This document shows positions 45,137-53,808 of a stretch of 64,000 nucleotides of DNA, one piece after another. The DNA lies in the NCBI RefSeq assembly GCF_900083545.1, contig NZ_LT559262.1, positions 186,001-250,000 on the forward strand, written 5' to 3'. The notes below the pieces were generated by a model that saw only the letters and a list, made by a program, of their open reading frames with translations, was not told the DNA's origin and did not search any database. The DNA comes from Alistipes provencensis (lineage in GTDB: Bacteria; Bacteroidota; Bacteroidia; Bacteroidales; Rikenellaceae). Made by a program: the position numbers and the translations under genes. Positions within the stretch are counted from its first letter, which is position 1, and every line of letters begins with the position of its first letter.

Positions 45137-46374
45137 CAATTCTCATACAATAAGTATTTCGTTCGCCGTTCGCGGTAGCGTTCCACATCATCGGCCCAGC
45201 GGGCGCGTATCTCCCCCTCCGGGGCTCCGGCAAGGATCATTTCGCGCACCCACCCCACGCCGACCAGTTTTTCGAACATCGGCGTAAAGAATTTGGTCCC
45301 CGACCCGAGGTCGGCATAGGCATCGATCACATATTTCAACGAAAATCCCACTTCGCGGGCTTCGGCGAGCGGCATGCCGCTCAGGTCGACGCCCCGGCAC
45401 AACTGTCCTTCGAGCGGCGGATGCTTGGCCCCGGCCGTCGGACGGGGTGTGAACGTAAAGGTGCGCCCGGTCAGGTCCGGATGTCCGTAGATTTCAAACG
45501 GCTTGTCGGTCCCGCGTCCGAGGCTCACGACGGTGCCTTCGAAGGGGCACAGCGCGGCATAGAGGTAGACGGCACGCGCGGTCGGCAGGTTGGGCGACGG
45601 AGCCACGGGCAGCCGGTATTCGGTCGCGTGGGTGTAGTTGCGGCACTTCACGACCGTCAGGTCGCACGGCTTCGCCCACCCTTCGCCGACGGCCATGCGG
45701 GCGATCTCGCCCATCGTCAGGCCGTGGAGCACCGGCACGGGAATCGCCCCGACGCCCGACCGGTATTTCATGTCCAGCACGGGCCCGTCGACGATGTGCC
45801 CGTTGGGATTGGGACGGTCGAGGACCACGACCCGGCATCCGAAATCGGCGCAGGCATCCATCATCCGCAGCATCGAGATATAGTAGGTATAGAATCGCAG
45901 TCCCACGTCCTGCATATCCACGACCAGTACGTCGAACGAGCGCATCGCCTCGTCGGAGGGACGCTTCGTGTTGCCGTCGTAGAGCGAGCGGATCGGAATG
46001 CCCGTCCGGACGTCGACCGAACTTTTGACATGCTCCCCGGCATCCGCCGTGCCGCGGAATCCGTGTTCGGGCGAGAAGATGGCGGCGACGTCGAAACCCT
46101 CGCCGTGCAGCAGATCGACCAGATGCACCCTCCCCGAGGCATCGGCCCCGGGCGCTCCGGGCATCTCCGCCACGGAGGTCTGGTTGGCCAGCACCGCGAC
46201 GCGCTGTCCCCGGAGAAGCGGAAAATAGGCCGCCGTGTCGGTCATGCCCACGAGAGTTCCCTGCGCCGGAACATTGAAAATACCCGAAACGCAGGCGACA
46301 AGCACGACGACAAGCCGTCTGCATTTTAGGGATGCAGATGTGGCGCATCGTGAAGGGCGGGCCGGACGGGACAT
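45136..46374 (-). CDS. DUF1343 protein, exo-beta-N-acetylmuramidase NamZ family
   Basis: About 412 residues from MSRPARPSR. The frame is open further back into the prfB end, but this ATG places a secretion signal correctly (KCRRLVVVLVACVSGIFNVPAQG). Typical family blocks: RVAVLANQTSV, FSPEHGFRGTADAGEHV, SLYDGNTKRPSDEAM, DMQDVGLRFYTYISM-like (DVGLRFYTYYISML) and VLDRPNPNGHIVDGP. NamZ releases MurNAc from the non-reducing end of peptidoglycan fragments, so this is probably a periplasmic wall-recycling enzyme. It lies downstream of prfB on the same strand, about 58 bases apart. Confidence 0.9.
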   Translation of the reverse strand: MSRPARPSRCATSASLKCRRLVVVLVACVSGIFNVPAQGTLVGMTDTAAYFPLLRGQRVAVLANQTSVAEMPGAPGADASGRVHLVDLLHGEGFDVAAIFSPEHGFRGTADAGEHVKSSVDVRTGIPIRSLYDGNTKRPSDEAMRSFDVLVVDMQDVGLRFYTYYISMLRMMDACADFGCRVVVLDRPNPNGHIVDGPVLDMKYRSGVGAIPVPVLHGLTMGEIARMAVGEGWAKPCDLTVVKCRNYTHATEYRLPVAPSPNLPTARAVYLYAALCPFEGTVVSLGRGTDKPFEIYGHPDLTGRTFTFTPRPTAGAKHPPLEGQLCRGVDLSGMPLAEAREVGFSLKYVIDAYADLGSGTKFFTPMFEKLVGVGWVREMILAGAPEGEIRARWADDVERYRERRTKYLLYEN

Positions 46375-46432
46375 ACAAGCAGTATTTCCCGTTCGGGACG
46401 GCCAAGGGATGTGTCGCAAGTGCCCCATAAAA

Positions 46433-47545
46433 TCAGACGGACGCGCCATATTCCATTAAATAGCCCTTGATGAACTGGTCCAGATCGCCATCCATCACCG
46501 CTTCGACAGCCGAGGTCTGGACACCCGTGCGGTGGTCCTTCACGCGGCGGTCGTCGAAGACGTAGGAGCGGATCTGCGAACCCCACTCGATCTTCTTTTT
46601 CGAAGCCTCCAGCGCCTGCTGCGTCGCCATGCGCTTGTCCAGCTCGCGCTGGTAGAGTTTCGACTTGAGGATGCGCATGGCATTCTCGCGGTTCATCAAC
46701 TGCGAACGGGTCTCCATGTTCTCGATCAGGAACTCCACGGGTTCGCCCGTGTCGGCATCCTTGCCGTGGTAGCGCAGACGCACCGCCGTCTCGACCTTGT
46801 TGACATTCTGCCCCCCGGCGCCCGACGCCCGGTAGGTATCCCACTCGATATCCGACGGGTTGACCGTGATCTCGATCGTGTCGTCCACGGCGGGCGAGAC
46901 GAAGACCGACGCAAAGGTCGTCTGCCGCTTGTTGTTGGCGTTGAACGGCGAAAGACGCACCATGCGGTGCACGCCGTTCTCGCTCTTGAGATAACCGTAA
47001 GCGTACTCGCCCTCGAACTCCAGCGTGCAGGATTTCACCCCCACCTCGTCGCCTGCCTGATAGTCCAGCACCTTGACCTTGTAGCCGTGGGCCTCGCCCC
47101 AGCGGGTGTACATGCGCAGGAGCATCGACGCCCAGTCGAGGGCCTCGGTGCCGCCCGCCCCGGCGTTGATGTCGAGGATCGCCCCCAGCTTGTCCTCTTC
47201 GCGGCGCAGCATGTTGCGCATCTCGAGGTTCTCGATCTTCTCGAGCGTCGCGGCGTAGTGGGCGTCCATCTCCTCCTCGGTCACGACGCCCTCCTTCACG
47301 AAGTCGGGCATCAGCGCGAGGTCCTCGGCATCCTTGCGCACGGCGTCGTAATCGTCGACCCACGCCTTGATCGCCGCCACCTTGCGCAGCTGTTCGCGCG
47401 CCTTGTCGGGCTCGTCCCAGAAATTCGGCTCCTGAGTCTTCTCCTCCTCGTTGCGCAGGTCGATGCGCTTCTGTTCGATGTCGAGACAGCGTTCCAACGC
47501 CTCCCGGCGCTGTTCGATCTCCTTGATCTGTTCGGCAAGTACCAT
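46433..47545 (-). CDS. prfB: Peptide chain release factor 2
   Basis: 370 residues from MVLAEQIKEIEQRREALERCLDIEQ. Recognises UGA and UAA. The stop-codon tripeptide SPF is present (VRLSPFNANNKRQ), and the catalytic GGQ motif is in ASGAGGQNVNKVETAVRLRYH. The reading frame is continuous from the ATG, so the programmed +1 frameshift used by many bacteria is absent here. First of a run followed by the NamZ-like gene; the cytidylate-kinase-like gene ends six bases upstream. Confidence 0.96.
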   Translation of the reverse strand: MVLAEQIKEIEQRREALERCLDIEQKRIDLRNEEEKTQEPNFWDEPDKAREQLRKVAAIKAWVDDYDAVRKDAEDLALMPDFVKEGVVTEEEMDAHYAATLEKIENLEMRNMLRREEDKLGAILDINAGAGGTEALDWASMLLRMYTRWGEAHGYKVKVLDYQAGDEVGVKSCTLEFEGEYAYGYLKSENGVHRMVRLSPFNANNKRQTTFASVFVSPAVDDTIEITVNPSDIEWDTYRASGAGGQNVNKVETAVRLRYHGKDADTGEPVEFLIENMETRSQLMNRENAMRILKSKLYQRELDKRMATQQALEASKKKIEWGSQIRSYVFDDRRVKDHRTGVQTSAVEAVMDGDLDQFIKGYLMEYGASV

Positions 47546-47550
47546 ATCGC

Positions 47551-48183
47551 TTAAAATTTCTCGTGCAGTTTCCGTGCGGCGAATTCCAGAATGAAATCGG
47601 CCGTGCCCTCGTCGCCCAGAGGCGAGGAATTCACGCAGAGGTGGTAGGTCGAAGCCACGCCCCACGTCCGCGAACTGTAATAATTGTAATAGGAGGCGCG
47701 ACGGGCGTCCACACGCTCCATCAGGGCCTGCGCCTCGGCCGGAGTGCAGCCCTGCCGCGCGCAGATTCGGCGGCAGCGGTTCTCGTCGTCGGCCGTGATG
47801 AAGACGTTGACACAGCGCGGCTCCTCGCGCAGGATGTAGTCGGCACAGCGGCCCACGAAAACCGCTGACTCCCCGGCGGCGACCTTACGGATCACGTCGC
47901 TCTGTATTTTGAACAGCGCATCGTTCGACAGCACGTTCGTCATGCCCGCGTCGTCGCCCGCAAACGGGGCGCGAAGGTAGCCGATCATCGTCGAGAGTAC
48001 GCCGCGCGACTCCTTTTCGTCGGCCCTTTCAAAAATCTCGGGGCAGATGCCGCTCTCCTTGGCGGCCAAGTTTATCAGCTCCTTATCGTAGACACGGATA
48101 CCCAGCCGGCGGGCGATGATCTCCCCGACGGTCTTGCCGCCGCTGCCCAGTTGACGGCCTATGTTGATGACGAATTTTTCCAT
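47551..48183 (-). CDS. Cytidylate kinase-like family protein
   Basis: 210 residues from MEKFVINIGRQLGSGGKTVGEIIARRLG, with a P-loop-type start. GRQLGSGGKTVGE is the degenerate Walker A of the family. VYDKELINLAAKESG and a mid-domain FVGRCADYILREEP segment with Arg/Asp follow, then RIDARRASYYNYYSSRTWG-like C-terminal motif (VDARRASYYNYYSSRTWG). These proteins resemble CMP kinase but form a separate family whose substrate is uncertain. Sits between the MATE exporter (four-base gap) and prfB (five-base gap) in one leftward run. Confidence 0.87.
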   Translation of the reverse strand: MEKFVINIGRQLGSGGKTVGEIIARRLGIRVYDKELINLAAKESGICPEIFERADEKESRGVLSTMIGYLRAPFAGDDAGMTNVLSNDALFKIQSDVIRKVAAGESAVFVGRCADYILREEPRCVNVFITADDENRCRRICARQGCTPAEAQALMERVDARRASYYNYYSSRTWGVASTYHLCVNSSPLGDEGTADFILEFAARKLHEKF

Positions 48184-48187
48184 ATTC

Positions 48188-49585
48188 CTATCCCTCTTTG
48201 GCGGCATTCGCGGCGCCGATGGCCCGGAATTTCCGCAGTTGGTAAGTCAGCATGAAGAACGCCACGAGCGACGCCAGAAAATCCGACAGCGGCATCGCGC
48301 ACCACACGCCCCAACTGCCGTTCCACTCGGTGTAGACGTCGAAAATGTGGGGCAGGAAGATCAGCCCCGGCATCAGGAACAACAACTGCCGCGACAGCGA
48401 CAGGAAGATCGCCTTGCCGGCCATGCCGACGCTCATGAAGAAGTTCGTGGCCACCATCTGGAACCCGATGATCGGGAAGCAGAAGAAGACGATGCGCATG
48501 CCCTCGACCGAAAGGCGGATCAGCTCCTCGTCGGAGGTGAACATCCCCACGGCCAGCCGCGGCATGAACACGCCGATGATGAATCCCGCCGTCGTGACGC
48601 ACGTCGCACCCATGATCGTCAGCTTCAGCACGCGCATCACGCGGTCGTACTGCTTCGCACCGAAATTGTAACCCGCAATGGGCTGCATGCCCTGATTGAC
48701 GCCCAGCACGATCATCACGAAGAAGAACGCCAGCCGGTTGACGATGCCGTAGGCGCCGATCTGCAGGTCGCCGCCGTACTCCTTCAGCCCCTTGTTGATG
48801 AGGATGACGATGAAGCAGGCCGCGAGGTTCATCAGGAAGGGCGACATGCCGATGGCGAGCATATCGCGCACGATCTTTTTCCGCAGGCGGTAGATGCCGC
48901 GGCGGAAGTGGAGCAGCTCCCGTTTATTGGAAAGTATCTGGAACTGCCACACGAGCGCGATGATCTGCGCCAACACCGTGGCGATGGCCGCACCGCGGAT
49001 GCCCCATCCGAATCCGAAGATGAAGATCGGGTCGAGGACGGCGTTGATGACCACCGTGATGATCGTGGCGTACATCGACTTGCGGGGGTGTCCCGAAGCC
49101 CTCAGCACCGAGTTCAGACCCAAGTACATGTGCGTGACGACGTTGCCCAGCAGGATAACGGTCATATATTCGCGGGCATAGCCGATCGTGGCCTCGCTGG
49201 CTCCGAAGAAGTAGAGGATCGGATCGAGAAACAGCAACGCCACCAATCCGAACACAACGCCGATAATCAGATTGAGCACCAGCACATTGCCCAGTACCCG
49301 CTGGGCCGTTTCATAATCCCGCTGCCCGAGCCGCATCGAGACCAGCGTCGCGGCGCCCACGCCCACCAGCGAACCGAACGCCGCAGCAAGGTTCATCAGC
49401 GGGAAGGTCAGCGCAAGGCCCGAAATGGCCAGCGGCCCCACTCCGTGACCGATGAAGATACTGTCGATCATGTTGTAGAGCGACGAAGCCGTCATGGCGA
49501 TGATCGCCGGCACGGCATATTGTACGAGCAACTTCCGGATACGCTCGGTCCCGAGCTCCAGTGCTGCCGATTTAAGTTCTGCCAT
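48188..49585 (-). CDS. MATE-family efflux transporter
   Basis: 465 residues from MAELKSAALELGTERIRKLLVQYAVPAII; an ATG 45 bases upstream is less likely. Twelve membrane helices in two six-helix halves. Typical motifs: MIDSIFIGHGVGPLAISGLALTFPLMNL after helix 1, GVGAATLVSMRLGQRD, and in the second half NQGMQPIAGYNFGAKQYDRV. Na+- or H+-driven drug and metabolite export; substrate unknown. A hairpin (about 49605-49627) lies between it and cysS upstream. Confidence 0.93.
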   Translation of the reverse strand: MAELKSAALELGTERIRKLLVQYAVPAIIAMTASSLYNMIDSIFIGHGVGPLAISGLALTFPLMNLAAAFGSLVGVGAATLVSMRLGQRDYETAQRVLGNVLVLNLIIGVVFGLVALLFLDPILYFFGASEATIGYAREYMTVILLGNVVTHMYLGLNSVLRASGHPRKSMYATIITVVINAVLDPIFIFGFGWGIRGAAIATVLAQIIALVWQFQILSNKRELLHFRRGIYRLRKKIVRDMLAIGMSPFLMNLAACFIVILINKGLKEYGGDLQIGAYGIVNRLAFFFVMIVLGVNQGMQPIAGYNFGAKQYDRVMRVLKLTIMGATCVTTAGFIIGVFMPRLAVGMFTSDEELIRLSVEGMRIVFFCFPIIGFQMVATNFFMSVGMAGKAIFLSLSRQLLFLMPGLIFLPHIFDVYTEWNGSWGVWCAMPLSDFLASLVAFFMLTYQLRKFRAIGAANAAKEG

Positions 49586-49644
49586 AAATACCTTAATTTT
49601 TCTATACCCTTTCTCCCGGGAAAGGGTCAAAGGAGGCCGCTAAA

Positions 49645-51120
49645 TTACTCCAGATACCAATCCGAGCCCTCCTTGCCGTCCTTGACGCGGATTCCGGCGG
49701 CGGCGAGACCGTCACGGATGCGGTCCGAAGCGGCCCAGTCCTTCGCGGCACGGGCTTTCAGCCGCTCGTCCAACAGCATCTCGACCAGCGGCGTCACATA
49801 ATCCCTGCCCGAAGCGGCTCCGGCGGCTTTCTCGTCGCGCAGGCCCAGAATGTCGAAGGCATAGCGGCGCACGGTGGCCGTCAGCGCCTCGAGATCGGCG
49901 GCGGTGATCGTCTGCGAACCGTCGACCAACTGATTGATGATGCGCACCCAGTCGAACAACGCCGAAATGACCATCGGTGAATTGAGGTCGTCGGCCATCG
50001 CCTCGGCACAGCGGGTCTCCAGCTCGACGGGATTGACCGTCGAGGAGTCCGCAGGCTTGATCTTCTCCAAAGCCTCGATGCCTTTCATCAGACGGTCCAG
50101 CCCCTTCTCGGCGGCCTGCAGGGCCTCGTTCGAGAAATCGAGCGTCGAGCGGTACTGCGCCTGCAAGACGAAGAAGCGGATGGTCATGGGCGAATAGGCC
50201 TGCGCCAGCAGTTTGTGCGACCCGGTGAAGAGCTCTTCGAGGGTGATGAAGTTGCCCAGCGACTTGCCCATCTTCTGGCCGTTGATCGTAATCATGTTGT
50301 TGTGCACCCAGTAGCGGGCCGAGTCGTGGCCCAGTGCGGCGGTCGACTGCGCGATCTCGCACTCGTGGTGCGGGAACATCAGGTCCATACCGCCGCCGTG
50401 GATGTCGAAACGCTCCCCGAGGTAGCGCGTGGACATCGCCGAGCACTCCATATGCCAGCCCGGGAATCCCTCGCCCCAAGGCGACGGCCACCGCATGATG
50501 TGTTCGGGCGCCGCCTTCTTCCACAGCGCGAAATCGTAGGAATGGCGTTTGTCCGACTGCCCGTCCAGCTCGCGCGTGTTGGCGATGATGTCGTCGAGAT
50601 TACGGCCCGAGAGCTTGCCGTAGTTGTATTTGGCGTTGTATTTCTCCACGTCGAAGTAGACCGAACCGTTCGACTCGTAGGCGTAGCCGTCGGCGAGGAT
50701 CTTCTTCACGAACTCGATCTGCTCGATGATGTGACCCGAGGCGTAGGGCTCGATCGAGGGGGTCTCGACATTGAGAGCATCCATCGCGCGGTGGTAACGC
50801 TCCGTGTAGTAGTGCGCCACCTCCATCGGTTCGAGCTGCTCGAGCCGGGCTTTCTTGGCGATCTTGTCCTCGCCCTCGTCGGCGTCGTGCTCCAAGTGGC
50901 CGACATCCGTGACATTGCGCACATAGCGCACCTTGTAGCCCGCGGCCTTGAGGTAGCGGAACAGGAGGTCGAACGTCACGGCGGGACGGGCGTGGCCCAG
51001 ATGCGGATCGCCGTAGACCGTGGGGCCGCAGACATACATGCCCACGCGGCCCGGAACGAGGGGCTCGAACTCCTCCTTGCGGCGGGTGAGCGTATTGTAA
51101 AGTACGAGTTTGGAATCCAT
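49645..51120 (-). CDS. cysS: Cysteine--tRNA ligase
   Basis: 491 residues. Class I synthetase with HIGH-like HLGH in [21 protein letters not shown]-like KMGKS in [12 protein letters not shown], and Zn-binding Cys in [10 protein letters not shown] and WHMECSAMS with [18 protein letters not shown]. All catalytic blocks are present and the length is normal. Charges tRNA-Cys. Leftward run with MATE, cytidylate-kinase-like and prfB genes downstream. Confidence 0.97.
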   Translation of the reverse strand: MDSKLVLYNTLTRRKEEFEPLVPGRVGMYVCGPTVYGDPHLGHARPAVTFDLLFRYLKAAGYKVRYVRNVTDVGHLEHDADEGEDKIAKKARLEQLEPMEVAHYYTERYHRAMDALNVETPSIEPYASGHIIEQIEFVKKILADGYAYESNGSVYFDVEKYNAKYNYGKLSGRNLDDIIANTRELDGQSDKRHSYDFALWKKAAPEHIMRWPSPWGEGFPGWHMECSAMSTRYLGERFDIHGGGMDLMFPHHECEIAQSTAALGHDSARYWVHNNMITINGQKMGKSLGNFITLEELFTGSHKLLAQAYSPMTIRFFVLQAQYRSTLDFSNEALQAAEKGLDRLMKGIEALEKIKPADSSTVNPVELETRCAEAMADDLNSPMVISALFDWVRIINQLVDGSQTITAADLEALTATVRRYAFDILGLRDEKAAGAASGRDYVTPLVEMLLDERLKARAAKDWAASDRIRDGLAAAGIRVKDGKEGSDWYLE

Positions 51121-51186
51121 ATTCGTGAATTAACGTTTTGAACGGGTAAAATTACAACTTTTTCCGCAAACATCCGCTCTTCGGGC

Positions 51187-51858
51187 TCAAAAATCGAGCA
51201 ACCGGAAGCGTTCGCGCACCTCGGGCATCGGCATCGGCTCCTCGTAATGCCACCATTCGCGGCGGTAGGGAACCAGCCCCGCCCCGCGCATGACCGACCG
51301 GAGCAGTTCGCGGTTGCGGGCCGCCGTGGCGGAGATCTTCCCCGCGGCGACCAGCGCGGCCTCGCCTCCGGTGTGGGCCTCCTCGCCGAAGAAATCGACC
51401 GGCGTACCCATGTCGGCCTCGCGCCCCGCGGCGTCGAGCAGCGTCACGTCGACCGCCACGCCGTAATTATGGCGTCCTCCGCGGGCGCCGTTGGCCACAT
51501 AGACCTGATTCGGAGTTCCCTCGACCAGACTGTACATATAGCGCTGGACGCTGATCGGGCGCGCCGCGTCGCAGACCAGCAGCCGCCACCCGGGACGCCG
51601 CTCACGCAGCAACGCCTGAGCCCGGGCCACCTTGTCGGCGAAATGCGGCAGCAGGTAGGCCCGTTCGAGGTCGCCGTACACGTCGCGGCCCATGAAATTG
51701 TCCTCCGTGGAGTACATCAGCCGCACGCGCAGCGTGGAATCCACGCCGAGCACGTCGACCAATCCCGCATCGCGCATTTTCCGATCGGTCGCACCCTGCG
51801 CCCGGACGCCCGTGCAGAGCAGGACGGCACACGCCGCCAGCAGGAGTTTTCGTTTCAT
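51187..51858 (-). CDS. M15-family D-alanyl-D-alanine dipeptidase-like protein (VanX/DdpX type)
   Basis: 223 residues with signal peptide MKRKLLLAACAVLLCTGVRAQG. The M15D zinc motif is present: GGRHNYGVAVDVTLLD (His and Asp ligands, the SxHxxGxAxD pattern with Gly-Arg in place of Ser) and the later EWWHYE (catalytic Glu and His ligand). Substrate-binding CDAARPISVQRYM also fits. It cleaves D-Ala-D-Ala or muropeptide ends in the periplasm; in this context wall recycling rather than vancomycin resistance is likely, since no van genes are near. Divergent from the helicase. Confidence 0.9.
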   Translation of the reverse strand: MKRKLLLAACAVLLCTGVRAQGATDRKMRDAGLVDVLGVDSTLRVRLMYSTEDNFMGRDVYGDLERAYLLPHFADKVARAQALLRERRPGWRLLVCDAARPISVQRYMYSLVEGTPNQVYVANGARGGRHNYGVAVDVTLLDAAGREADMGTPVDFFGEEAHTGGEAALVAAGKISATAARNRELLRSVMRGAGLVPYRREWWHYEEPMPMPEVRERFRLLDF

Positions 51859-51878
51859 ATTTGCGAATTATCGTCCCG

Positions 51879-51935
51879 CAAAGGTAAGAAATATACGCCC
51901 TCCGACGCAGGAACCGGGAAATTATCGTACCTTTA
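51879..51935. promoter_or_regulatory. Divergent promoter region: dipeptidase gene and helicase gene
   Basis: Minus strand TACCTTTG (51879-51886) matches TAnnTTTG, 21 bases before the dipeptidase ATG. Plus strand TACCTTTA (51928-51935) is a one-base variant, 13 bases before the helicase ATG. Confidence 0.55.
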
Positions 51936-51947
51936 CCGCCGATTATT

Positions 51948-53718
51948 ATGAAATTTCAAGACTTAGGACTCTCCGAGCCGCTGTTACGCGCCATCGGGGA
52001 AAAGGGGTACACCGATCCGACCCCCATTCAGCAACAAGCCATCCCTCCCGTACTCGAAGGCCGCGACCTGCAGGGCTGCGCACAGACCGGGACGGGCAAG
52101 ACCGCAGCCTTCACGCTGCCCATCCTCCAGCTTTTAGCCGCAGAACCCGCCGCCAAGGGACGCCGCGAAATACGCGCACTGGTCATCACGCCGACGCGCG
52201 AGCTGGCCATCCAGATCGACGAATGCTGCCACGACTATGCGCGCTACCTCTCCATCCGCCACTGCGTGATCTTCGGAGGCGTCAACCAGCGCCCGCAGGT
52301 CGATGCGCTGCAACGGGGCGTAGACCTGCTGGTCGCCACCCCGGGCCGGCTGCTGGACCTCATCGGGCAGGGTTACATCTCGCTGGACAAAATCCGCTTC
52401 TTCGTGCTCGACGAGGCCGACCGCATGCTGGACATGGGCTTCATCCACGACATCCGCCGCATCCTGCCGCTGCTGCCCGCACAGCGGCAGACGCTCTTCT
52501 TCTCGGCCACGATGCCTTCGGATATCGCCCAACTGGCGGCCAAAATCCTGCACGATCCCGTGCTGGTGACCGTCACCCCGCCCGCTTCGGTGGTCGAGAC
52601 CATCTCGCAGCGGGTCCACTTCGCCGAGAAGGCCGAAAAGAGCCAACTGCTGATCGACCTGCTGGAAGGCTCCGACGCTCAGCAGGTGCTCGTCTTCACA
52701 CGCACCAAGCACGGCGCCGACAAGCTGGCCAAGATACTCAACCGCGCCGGCATCCAGTCGAGCGCCATCCACGGCAACAAGTCGCAGAACGCCCGCGTGA
52801 AGGCCATGAACGACTTCAAGGGCGGCGCCTGCCGCGTACTGATCGCCACCGACATCGCAGCGCGGGGCATCGACATCGACCAGCTCCCGCTGGTCATCAA
52901 CTACGACCTGCCGGAGGTTCCCGAGACGTATGTCCACCGCATCGGCCGCACGGGCCGCGCCGGATACGAGGGCACCGCGTGGTCGTTCTGCTCGGAGGAC
53001 GAGTTCGACTACCTGAAAGACATCCAGAAGCTCACCGGACTGACGATCCCCGTCGAGGGGCCCGTTCCGGAGTTCGCCGCACGGCAGTCCGCCGCCCCGG
53101 CCCGGAAACCCGCACAGAAAGCCGCACCCCAACCCGCCCGCAGCACGGAACAGCGGTCCGCCCGGAACGCCGCGCCCAAACAGGCCCGCAATCCGGAGCC
53201 GAAGCAGGCCCCCGCGCAGGATGCCGCCGGGCAGCCCGCCCGGCCGCCGCGGGGAACCAGCGAGGAGAAGCGCACACGGTGGGGCGGGGTCACCTACCGG
53301 CCCAGTTGGGGGGGCCGCAGGGAGGTCACGCCCAAACGGAATCCCTGTTTCTTATACACTTCTAGATGTGTAAAGGGGACAGGGCCCGCCCGCCCGGTCG
53401 TCGCGCTCCCGCCACAGACGGGGCACGCGCCCCGCACCGGGAACGCCCGTCCAGTCCACGGACAAAGGCTCGGCCGACACGCCCCGCAAGCAGGAACGGA
53501 AGCAAGGTTCCGGCAACGCCCCGAAAGGTGAGCGCAACGCCCCGAAACCCGCCGGGAACAAACCTGCCGCCGCAAACGCCCCGGAGGGCGCTTCGAAATC
53601 GGCGTCGTCCCGCCGCCGCAAACGCCGCCCCGCAGGCGGTGCGAAACCGGCGCAGGCGCAGGCCGCCAAACCCGCCGCAGAAGCCGCTCCGCGAAAGAGT
53701 TGGTGGAAAATGTGGTAA
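51948..53718 (+). CDS. DEAD-box RNA helicase (RhlE type), reading frame broken in the C-terminal tail
   Basis: The helicase core is complete: Q motif ([10 protein letters not shown]), motif [12 protein letters not shown], Ib [30 protein letters not shown], and [15 protein letters not shown]. From about residue 375 a basic Pro/Ala/Lys tail follows, typical of RhlE proteins that remodel ribosomal RNA. At 53345-53382 a foreign-looking 38-base sequence interrupts this tail. Beyond it the same kind of tail continues in another frame ([23 protein letters not shown]...) to an RKSWWKMW end at 53718. The unbroken frame would instead stop at 53531 after non-tail-like sequence. I read this as one gene broken by an assembly artefact rather than a true pseudogene. 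Confidence 0.85.
53345..53382. other. Tn5 mosaic-end (Nextera) junction-like sequence inside the helicase gene
   Basis: Two 19-base halves meet at 53363/53364. The left matches CTGTCTCTTATACACATCT at 17 of 19 positions and the right matches AGATGTGTATAAGAGACAG at 16 of 19: the head-to-head mosaic ends of Nextera mate-pair libraries. It breaks the gene's frame, has no transposase and no direct repeat, and is AT-rich inside very GC-rich sequence. Confidence 0.8.
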
Positions 53719-53742
53719 AATCGGGCTTTCCGGAAAATAAGG

Positions 53743-53773
53743 TTTGAAATAAAGCGTTAAATCATTACTTTTG
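53743..53773 (+). promoter_or_regulatory. Consensus promoter of the DUF2723 gene
   Basis: TTTG (53743-53746), 19 bases, TACTTTTG (53766-53773): a perfect consensus match, 35 bases before the ATG. Confidence 0.88.
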
Positions 53774-53808
53774 CACGATAAGTAGTTACGAAAAAAGTTA
53801 TCTCGGAT

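Noticed and set aside
46433..47665. Programmed +1 frameshift in prfB
   Set aside because: The frame is continuous from the family-type start at 47545 and no in-frame UGA near codon 25 is present, so no frameshift is needed.
49605..49627. Terminator hairpin between cysS and the MATE gene
   Set aside because: The stem CCCTTTC/GAAAGGG is weak and no good T run follows on the minus strand; I did not count it as a terminator.
51187..51858. Vancomycin resistance vanX
   Set aside because: The protein has a secretion signal and no vanH/vanA/vanRS genes are nearby; a wall-recycling dipeptidase is the simpler reading.
53345..53382. A genuine Tn5/IS50 remnant or natural insertion
   Set aside because: Both halves match the engineered mosaic end rather than natural IS50 outside or inside ends, and no transposase or duplicated target is present.
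53383..53740. Separate Arg/Pro-rich ORFs after the helicase break
   Set aside because: They are alternative frames of the same basic tail; the frame ending in RKSWWKMW is the natural continuation of the helicase.
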